Shown in pieces: positions 58,193-64,000 of a stretch of DNA of 64,000 nucleotides. Numbering within the stretch: the stretch's first letter is position 1; each line of letters starts with the position of its first letter. The notes beneath the pieces are model-generated. The model was given only the letters and a program-made list of their open reading frames with translations. It had not been told where the DNA came from and did not search any database. This DNA comes from Fusobacterium varium (lineage in GTDB: Bacteria; Fusobacteriota; Fusobacteriia; Fusobacteriales; Fusobacteriaceae): positions 3,720,001 through 3,784,000 of the forward strand of contig AP017968.1 of assembly GCA_002356455.1 (NCBI GenBank), written 5' to 3'. A program made the translations under genes and the position numbers.

Positions 58193-58778
58193 CATTATTT
58201 TTATTTATTTGTGTCATTCCCTTTTCAAATTTCACTGCAAGTATATCAGGATCACGAGTTAAATCAGACAATTCAACTATTCCCCTTTGGGTTATATGGT
58301 CAAATATCAATTCATATCCTCTTTCTTCTGCCAGCTGTCTTATAAACTCCCTCTGAGTTCTTCCATTTCCATCTCTAAAAGGATGAAGAGCATTTATATC
58401 CAGCATTGTTTCAGCAAGTTTTAAAGCAAGTTCTGATTTATTATTTATATTTTTAAAATAATCAGCATCTTTTATTTTTTTGAAAATTGTTTCACCATAA
58501 GATTCTATATGTTCTACAAGACAAAATATAGATTTCCCTTTAGCTATATTGACATCTCTTACAGTTCCAGCCCATGGATATATATCCTGAAAAATATGTC
58601 TGTGAAGTTTTTTAAGATAATTAAAATCAAAAGTTTTCTTCATATCATTTTTAATTCTCAGCTCAAGAAGTCTGGCTCCAGATAAATTTTTTTCCTTTTT
58701 TTCAAGAAGTTTTTTATCTCTTATTCCTAATTTATTCACTAAAATCTTTGTTCCTGGATAAACATATTTATCGCCCAT
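58182..58778 (-). CDS. Fic-domain protein, probable AMPylating toxin
   Basis: This 198-aa protein has the complete Fic active-site motif HPFRDGNGRTQR (His132 to Arg140 plus flank) and the flap region around WAGTVRDVNIAKG. YVYPGTKILVNKLGI at the start is typical of FicT/VbhT-like proteins. Such enzymes transfer AMP to a target; in bacterial FicTA pairs the target is DNA gyrase and topoisomerase IV. It carries no obvious internal inhibitory helix. The preceding small gene supplies one in trans, 12 nt upstream. Confidence 0.92.
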   Translation of the reverse strand: MGDKYVYPGTKILVNKLGIRDKKLLEKKEKNLSGARLLELRIKNDMKKTFDFNYLKKLHRHIFQDIYPWAGTVRDVNIAKGKSIFCLVEHIESYGETIFKKIKDADYFKNINNKSELALKLAETMLDINALHPFRDGNGRTQREFIRQLAEERGYELIFDHITQRGIVELSDLTRDPDILAVKFEKGMTQINKNNENS

Positions 58779-58790
58779 AGAAACACCTCT

Positions 58791-58949
58791 TTAGTTATTT
58801 ATGATTTTTTCTATAAGTTCCTCCACTGAAATTCTTCCCTCTGCTGCTGCCATAAAATCAGCTTTCTCTTCCTCTGTATAAACTGCTCCCTCTAATTCAT
58901 TCGTTTTCACTATATAATCAACAGCTTTTACAGCTTCATCTCTAGTCAT
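58791..58949 (-). CDS. VbhA/FicA-type antitoxin, 52 aa
   Basis: This short frame encodes 52 residues with a strong AGGAGG ribosome-binding site. Its TNELEG (from Thr16) matches the class I inhibitory Fic motif (S/T)xxxE(G/N), which blocks ATP binding in the partner toxin. The order antitoxin then toxin, with 12 nt between, is standard for such pairs. A second helix (VEELIEKIINN) follows. The motif match and context make the assignment strong despite the small size. Confidence 0.85.
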   Translation of the reverse strand: MTRDEAVKAVDYIVKTNELEGAVYTEEEKADFMAAAEGRISVEELIEKIINN

Positions 58950-58975
58950 GGATCCTCCTGAATATAATTTATCTC

Positions 58976-58992
58976 ATGATATATTATATCAT
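58976..58992. promoter_or_regulatory. Palindromic operator over the -10 box of the Fic module
   Basis: ATGATATA-T-TATATCAT is a perfect 17-bp palindrome (8+1+8). On the minus strand it contains a TATAAT -10 box (58983-58988) and lies 27 bp before the antitoxin ATG. It fits autoregulation by the antitoxin-toxin complex. Confidence 0.65.
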
Positions 58993-59064
58993 ATTTCTTT
59001 GCTTATTACTATCTAAAAGAACTTATCTAACTCCCTGTAAATAAAGGTTTTATAAAGATTTTTC

Positions 59065-59742
59065 TTAAAAAAAAGACCTTATAAAAAACCATATTGCTGG
59101 TATAAGAAGTGATGGAAGCATATTCATAGTTTTACAATCTTTTATTCCTAATATGGAAATCCCAGAACTTGCTATAAGTATTCCCCCAATAATAGATATT
59201 TCAGTAAGCAATGCTGGTGATAAAAAAGCTGAAAGAAATCCAGCAAATAAATATATTGCTCCCTGCCAGCAGAAAAGCACTGCTGCTGCAATAGCTATTC
59301 CTATTCCATAAGTAGAAGCCAGTACCATAGAAGTTACAAAATCAAGAGTAGCATTTGTAAAAAGATAAGTATAATTTTTGTTTAAGGCTGCTTCTATAGG
59401 CCCTAATATCGAAAGTGTTCCTATACAGAAAAAAAGAATAGCAGTGGACAGCCCCTGTCCTAAGCCTGATTTTGAATATTTTCCCATAAGATTTTGAAAT
59501 CTCTTGTCAATATTTATGACCGTTCCAATAAGACTTCCACCAGCAAGGCTGACAATAAATAATACTGGAAAAGTGCTTTTTGGCATATTACTCACAACAG
59601 CATTAGCTCCAAGTGCTGTTGCTGCCAATCCCATAGCTGTGAGCATAGCTCCCTGATATTCCTGCTTGATTCCTTTTTTAAATAAACTACCCAACAAAGT
59701 TCCAAGTATAATAGTAATTGTATTGACTATTGTTCCTATCAT
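59065..59742 (-). CDS. DUF554 family membrane protein (YqgA-like)
   Basis: This 225-aa polytopic protein has about six spans. MIGTIVNTITIILGTLLGSL at the N-terminus and the ILFFCIGTLSILGPIEAAL segment are diagnostic of DUF554. A C-terminal LPSLLIPAIW is also typical. The family is of unknown function and may be a transporter. It has a GGGGG ribosome-binding site and lies downstream of the MerR gene after that gene's terminator. Confidence 0.88.
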   Translation of the reverse strand: MIGTIVNTITIILGTLLGSLFKKGIKQEYQGAMLTAMGLAATALGANAVVSNMPKSTFPVLFIVSLAGGSLIGTVINIDKRFQNLMGKYSKSGLGQGLSTAILFFCIGTLSILGPIEAALNKNYTYLFTNATLDFVTSMVLASTYGIGIAIAAAVLFCWQGAIYLFAGFLSAFLSPALLTEISIIGGILIASSGISILGIKDCKTMNMLPSLLIPAIWFFIRSFF

Positions 59743-59781
59743 AACAATTTCCCCCTTTATTTTTTCATATAAAAAAGAATA

Positions 59782-59804
59782 GACCCTACAGTAACTGTAG
59801 AGTC
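59782..59804 (-). terminator. Terminator after the MerR gene
   Basis: GACTCTACAG pairs with CTGTAGGGTC (one G-T pair) around a 3-nt loop, with a T run on the minus strand. It overlaps the MerR stop codon. Confidence 0.82.
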
Positions 59805-60621
59805 AAGATTTTTTAACTGGTATTTGAAGTTCAGTAACAAATTTTGAGCTGTCATTTGTAATTCCCAAATCTATAAGAGTTATTTCCACAGAATCTCCAT
59901 TAATTGTATAATTCTTATTTTCTATATAATTTAAAAGTTCAAGATAGTAATTATCTGCTTTTATATGAGTTCCAGAAAACCTTATAGTTACATAATCACT
60001 CTCTTTTAATTTTACATCTTCTCTCTCTAAATTATCTCCGTCTTCTATAAAAAGAAAGATACTGGAAAAATTTTTGAAACTCTTACATATTAAGTCTTCC
60101 TGTGATACTGATACTCCAACTTTTCCCAAAAACATAAGAGGTTCAAGACTATTAAATCTCTCCAGTTCTCTGATAGGATATTCCAAGTCATCTCCAATTG
60201 GTATGTCCTTTCTTAAAAGAACTATCTTTCTTTCTAAGATATATTTTTCTTCTATCTTATTAAATACTGTATTTAAAGCATCTGATAATTGAATTAATCT
60301 GTTTTCTATTTTTTTATCTATATATTGTAATTCCTTTATTTTTTTCTGAGTGTATTTCTGCTGATCTTCAAGAAGTTTTTTAAGATTTTCTACATCTTTT
60401 CCATCAAAAAAAGACTCTATTTTTTCAAGAGACATTCCCAAGGCTCTGAGATATTTTATAGTGTTCAGTCTTTCGAACTGCTTAGTTGAATAATATCTAT
60501 ATCCTGTTTCATCATCTATTTTTTCAGGTTTTAAAATATTTATTTCATCATAATATCTCAATGTGCCAACCCTCATATTAAAGAGTTTTGCCATCTCTCC
60601 TATAGAAAACAGCTCCTTCAT
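59803..60621 (-). CDS. MerR-family regulator with C-terminal effector domain (BmrR-like)
   Basis: From the ATG at 60621, which follows GGAGAG, the product is 272 aa. The MerR helix-turn-helix covers residues 1-70 (FSIGEMAKLFNMRVGTLRYYDEI, seen near residues 5-27, and GYRYYSTKQFERL). A coiled coil covers about 75-125, and a GyrI-like ligand domain about 130-270. BmrR-type regulators bind hydrophobic cations and activate transport genes. It lies 63 nt after ykoC with no terminator between, so it may be cotranscribed. Its target is unknown. Confidence 0.88.
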   Translation of the reverse strand: MKELFSIGEMAKLFNMRVGTLRYYDEINILKPEKIDDETGYRYYSTKQFERLNTIKYLRALGMSLEKIESFFDGKDVENLKKLLEDQQKYTQKKIKELQYIDKKIENRLIQLSDALNTVFNKIEEKYILERKIVLLRKDIPIGDDLEYPIRELERFNSLEPLMFLGKVGVSVSQEDLICKSFKNFSSIFLFIEDGDNLEREDVKLKESDYVTIRFSGTHIKADNYYLELLNYIENKNYTINGDSVEITLIDLGITNDSSKFVTELQIPVKKS

Positions 60622-60684
60622 ATTCTTCTCTCCCTGATTTAAAATATTTTCCATATTATACATCAGCAGAGAAAAAATGAAAAG

Positions 60685-61380
60685 TTAAAATAGATACATT
60701 GCAGAAAGTACTATTCCTAAACTTCCTATCAAAATTATATAATCCCATTTTGTAACTTTTAATTTTATATATTCTGTTCTCTTGCTTTTTGCATTAAACC
60801 CTTTTGATTCCATAGCCATTGCAATGCTCTCAGAAGAACGTACAGCTGTCACAAGCATTGGAAGCATAAATATATTACGTTTAACCCCTCTTGCTCTATA
60901 AGCATATCTCATATTCTCATACTCCTGTTTTATCACAGGTATAAAACCATATGCTGCAAGTATTCCATAGGCAAAATTTCCTGGAAGATGAAACTGCTGC
61001 ATAAGGCTGATTATAAAAAGTCTGGGATCAGTTGTAAATACAAAAAGAAGCCCCAATCCAGCATAAGCCAGTATTCTTATTGAAAGCTGCAGTCCATTTT
61101 CTATATTTCCTATAACTACAACAGTTTTAGTAAGACTTGTAATATCCTCAGCTGTTCCACTGCTGCTGTATAACATTCCTGTAAAAAATATTCCTACTGC
61201 TAAAAACAGGACAGGAAGAAAAGATAGTATTATTTTTTTCAGTGAAATTTTATTAATGATCATAAGCATGATACAAATACAAAATACTGAAAAATTTAAA
61301 TAATAGTTATATTCAAAAGAAAGGAGCAGAGATATTAGAAATATAGTAAGTCCTTTATATCCTGGATTGAGTTTTATCAT
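60685..61380 (-). CDS. ykoC: YkoC, ECF transporter T component
   Basis: This 231-aa membrane protein has the EcfT/CbiQ pattern with about five spans and two coupling Ala-Arg-Gly-type motifs, RARGVKRN and ESKGFNAK, that contact the ATPases. It couples ATP hydrolysis to movement of the S component. It overlaps the ykoD gene by 4 nt. Confidence 0.9.
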   Translation of the reverse strand: MIKLNPGYKGLTIFLISLLLSFEYNYYLNFSVFCICIMLMIINKISLKKIILSFLPVLFLAVGIFFTGMLYSSSGTAEDITSLTKTVVVIGNIENGLQLSIRILAYAGLGLLFVFTTDPRLFIISLMQQFHLPGNFAYGILAAYGFIPVIKQEYENMRYAYRARGVKRNIFMLPMLVTAVRSSESIAMAMESKGFNAKSKRTEYIKLKVTKWDYIILIGSLGIVLSAMYLF

Positions 61381-62819
61381 ATTTCTATTCTCCTTATATT
61401 TTTATCAATAGTTGTTTCATAGATAAAATCTGAATATCTGAATACAAGATTTTTGTCATGGGATACCATCACAACAGTAATATTTTCTTCTGTCGCTTTT
61501 CTTTTAAGAAACTCCATTATCTCTATACTGGTTTTATTGTCCTGTCCATAAGTAGGCTCATCACAAAGAATTATCTTCTGCCCAGCCCCCAACATAGAAA
61601 GAACTGCAAGTTTTCTTTGTTGCCCCTGACTAAGAGAAAAAGGCGAAAAATTTCTATATTTATAAAGTTCAAATTCTTTCAGCAAGTTTTCTGATTTTTC
61701 TAAAAGCAGCTTTTCATCTTCTTTAGGATATCTATTTCTCATAGTAAACATTATTTCATCTATAACTTTATATGTTATAAACTGGTTTTGAGGATTTTGA
61801 AAAACTATTCCTACATTATTTATGAATTCTTTATATTCAATTTTTTTTATATCTCTTCCAAATATTTTTATATTTCCATGTGATATCTTATATATCCCTG
61901 CTATAGCTTTTAAAAGAGAAGTTTTCCCAGCTCCACTTTTTCCTATTATAGAAGTTATACTTCCCTCTTTTATCTTAATATTAATATCTTCCAACAAAGG
62001 TTCCTTTTCATAAACTATTTTTAATCCTTCTATCTCTATTAAATCTGTTCGCTCTTTAAACTTCTCACGTTTTTCCAGATAATTCTTTTTATATTCCTCT
62101 TCATCTATTATATCAACAAGATATTTATCAATATTTTTATCAACAAAACTACACCCTTTTCCTAAATGGAGAAGAGTGTAATCTATATCTTTCCAAAGAG
62201 ATACTCTGTGATCTACAGCTATTACAGTCACTTCTTTCTCTTTATTCATATTTTTCAGTATATTTACAATTTCCTGACTGCTTTCATAATCCACATTGGC
62301 AAAAGGTTCATCAAGTACTATAACTTTTGGTTTTACTGCTAGTATACATGCCAAAGAAAGTTTTTGTTTTTCTCCTCCTGAAAGTGAAGAAATTTTTCTG
62401 TATTTTAGATATTCTATTCCAGTTTCTTTTAATACTGCTTCTACAATTTCATCCATTTTTTCTACAGGAAAAGCAATATTCTCCAGACAGAATATTATTT
62501 CATCTTTTACTATATCCATACAAAACTGAGTGTCAGCATTTTGAAACATCATCATAATATATTCAGCTCTTTTCTCAAGAGAGTATTCAAATATTTCTTT
62601 TCCAAAAAGTTTTACTTCTCCTTTGGAAAGTATTCCTTTACTGCTTGGATAAAGTCCCGCAATAACATTAGCTAGAGTACTTTTTCCACAGCCTGAAAAA
62701 CCTGTTATCAAATATATTTCCCCTTTATTAAAAGAGTATGTGAAGCCATTTATTATATTTTCTTTTGATGTTTCTCTATATTTAAAAACAATATCCTTAC
62801 ATCTTAAAACTTCTTCCAT
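61377..62819 (-). CDS. ykoD: YkoD, duplicated ECF transporter ATPase
   Basis: This 480-aa protein contains two complete ABC ATPase domains. The first has GFSGCGKST, SLSGGEKQKLSLA and VIVLDEPFANVD. The second has GKSGAGKTS, SLSQGQQRKLAVL and IILCDEPTYGQD, with SQGQ in place of SGGQ. It is the motor of the transporter. It starts 4 nt after ykoE. Confidence 0.93.
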   Translation of the reverse strand: MEEVLRCKDIVFKYRETSKENIINGFTYSFNKGEIYLITGFSGCGKSTLANVIAGLYPSSKGILSKGEVKLFGKEIFEYSLEKRAEYIMMMFQNADTQFCMDIVKDEIIFCLENIAFPVEKMDEIVEAVLKETGIEYLKYRKISSLSGGEKQKLSLACILAVKPKVIVLDEPFANVDYESSQEIVNILKNMNKEKEVTVIAVDHRVSLWKDIDYTLLHLGKGCSFVDKNIDKYLVDIIDEEEYKKNYLEKREKFKERTDLIEIEGLKIVYEKEPLLEDINIKIKEGSITSIIGKSGAGKTSLLKAIAGIYKISHGNIKIFGRDIKKIEYKEFINNVGIVFQNPQNQFITYKVIDEIMFTMRNRYPKEDEKLLLEKSENLLKEFELYKYRNFSPFSLSQGQQRKLAVLSMLGAGQKIILCDEPTYGQDNKTSIEIMEFLKRKATEENITVVMVSHDKNLVFRYSDFIYETTIDKNIRRIEI

Positions 62820-62822
62820 AGA

Positions 62823-63416
62823 TTAATCTTCCATTTCAGGATCATTCTGCTGCCCAAGAGTATATCCGCTCAATGCTCCTGTTCCTGCCAGTTTATCAGC
62901 AGCTATTTTACAGATTATCCCTGAAAATACCACTGAGCTGATAAGTCTTACTACAAACATACATACTAACATCAACGGAGAATACTTTACAAATCCTCCT
63001 CTTATAAATCCCCATATAAAACTTGCTATACAAGCTGCTGCCGCTGCAATACACATATTCATCATAGTAAAGTTCTTATATTTATTCTTTGCAAATACAA
63101 GTTCTGGCCCCATTCCCTGAATTATTCCAGAAAGAATAACTATTGGTCCAAACATATTTCCCATGATAACCTCTATAAGAGCAGAAAGCACTTCTGATAC
63201 AACTGCTACTCCTGATCTCTGTACAATATATGGCACAAAAGTAGAAGCCATAAACCATACACCAAAAAATATCTCATAAGCAAAAGGAGCTAATCCAAAA
63301 GGAGCAAGTATTGTTGCAAGAAAATTAGCAAAATATACAGCTCCTAAATATATAAATGAAAATATTACAGAAAAAATTGATACCATTATTACATCTTTTA
63401 GTTTCCAGTTAAACAT
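62823..63416 (-). CDS. ykoE: YkoE, ECF transporter substrate-specific (S) component
   Basis: This 197-aa membrane protein has about six spans. WKLKDVIMVSIFSVIFSFIY at the start and the following ILAPFGLAPFAYEIFFGVWF region match YkoE. YkoE binds thiamine-related compounds, HMP in particular. It lies 17 nt after the YkoF gene. The four genes ykoF-E-D-C are in the Bacillus subtilis order. Confidence 0.9.
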   Translation of the reverse strand: MFNWKLKDVIMVSIFSVIFSFIYLGAVYFANFLATILAPFGLAPFAYEIFFGVWFMASTFVPYIVQRSGVAVVSEVLSALIEVIMGNMFGPIVILSGIIQGMGPELVFAKNKYKNFTMMNMCIAAAAACIASFIWGFIRGGFVKYSPLMLVCMFVVRLISSVVFSGIICKIAADKLAGTGALSGYTLGQQNDPEMED

Positions 63417-63433
63417 TTTTTCCTCCTGATATC

Positions 63434-64000
63434 TTAATCCTTTGTTGGGCTATTTACTGAAATAGTAACCTGTAAAATATAATGTGACAGATTTGCCTCT
63501 CCATATTGAAATATTTCTTCCAATACATCAAATACACTATGCACATCGCCCTCTAAAATAGATACATAATGAGAACTCTTAGTAAAAACTCCTCTATCTT
63601 TTGCTGTCATTACTGCTTTGGCTATATGCTCCATATAGTCTTCTTCTCCCATAGGGTAAAAAGAAATCTTACTCATTACATTAAATTTTTTATCTTTGAT
63701 ATTTTTTTCATTTACCTTTTCATCGTCTACTTCCATAAATGAGTCTGCATCTGTATCACCAGGACATCCTTTGGAAAAAGTAGCCTCAAGAGCCATATGT
63801 ACATCTTCTTTATAGGCATTAACAAATAAACCTTTTACTACATCAAATACATGAGTACTTTTTCCTCTGATACATGTACTTAATTTATCTGTTTGTTTCC
63901 AAACTTTTGAAGTATCTGTTTTTTCAAGTCCTCCAAGAATTATATCTACAAACTTGTCTGTCATTGGATAAAGGGAGAATCTACATCCAGACACTCCTTT
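63434..64000 (-). CDS. ykoF: YkoF, thiamine/HMP-binding protein (5' end outside window)
   Basis: The visible part has two copies of the YkoF domain: RFSLYPMTDKFVDIIL and SFYPMGEEDYMEHI, with LEKTDTSKVWKQTDKLSTCIRG between and FSKGCPGDTDADSF. These match B. subtilis YkoF, a dimeric protein that binds thiamine-pathway pyrimidine. The frame remains open to the window edge, and the family has residues before RFSLYPM, so the true start probably lies past 64000. A GTG at 63994 is possible but unlikely. A TPP riboswitch, if present, would lie outside. Confidence 0.92.
   Translation of the reverse strand, partial: KGVSGCRFSLYPMTDKFVDIILGGLEKTDTSKVWKQTDKLSTCIRGKSTHVFDVVKGLFVNAYKEDVHMALEATFSKGCPGDTDADSFMEVDDEKVNEKNIKDKKFNVMSKISFYPMGEEDYMEHIAKAVMTAKDRGVFTKSSHYVSILEGDVHSVFDVLEEIFQYGEANLSHYILQVTISVNSPTKD

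Noticed and set aside
63992-63994. GTG at 63994 as the ykoF start
   Set aside because: The frame stays open to the window edge, and the family has residues before the first conserved motif.

Overview
The window is AT-rich DNA from a diderm, low-GC anaerobe, most probably a Fusobacterium of the varium/ulcerans/mortiferum type. The main support is a 3,294-residue type V autotransporter with the N-terminal and pre-barrel features of fusobacterial adhesins. AT-biased codon use, the hrcA-grpE-dnaK-dnaJ set with a CIRCE element, and a c-di-GMP protein in a fermentative gene set fit the same picture. The species call is inference. I saw no rRNA, tRNA, CRISPR array or prophage.

Layout, left to right. 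1-4,000: a cut-off MocR-like or aminotransferase gene faces an M20D amidohydrolase/NhaC antiporter operon whose promoter is preceded by two direct repeats. 4,000-7,800: yqeK-rnr-yghZ operon. 8,000-11,800: a 1,268-aa PAS/GAF/GGDEF/EAL protein. 11,900-20,700: a catabolic cluster with a GntR regulator, Na+/solute symporter, cytosolic sulfatase, second GntR regulator, ROK kinase, AgaS, PfkB-type kinase and GatY aldolase. It reads as a complete route from a sulfated amino sugar to triose phosphates. 21,000-29,300: GerMN protein, cell-wall amidase, yajC, dnaJ, aldose epimerase, ogt, dnaK, grpE and hrcA, all on the minus strand. 29,500-32,800: small membrane protein, CtlX-type hydrolase, a secreted VWA protein and a DUF2628 protein. 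33,600-43,500: the giant autotransporter behind about 800 bp of extremely AT-rich DNA.

43,500-47,200: glutathione peroxidase, a MORN-like lipoprotein, an Asp/Glu racemase and a SplB-like radical SAM protein. 47,215-48,995: an IS1182-family element whose transposase has an in-frame stop before its catalytic Glu. 49,000-53,700: a five-gene peptide/nickel-type ABC importer. 53,990-57,260: a consensus promoter, a leader with a 24-codon ORF and a strong terminator, then an operon of an amino-acid-binding lipoprotein, an HcxA/GldA-like dehydrogenase and an aminotransferase. 57,300-59,000: a methyltransferase and a Fic toxin with a 52-aa antitoxin gene. 59,000-64,000: DUF554 protein, MerR regulator and a ykoFEDC-type thiamine/HMP ECF transporter.

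Most worth following up are the attenuator-like leader before the amino-acid operon, the intracellular sulfatase/AgaS pathway, the six-cysteine N-terminal tail of GrpE, and the Fic module with its palindromic operator.
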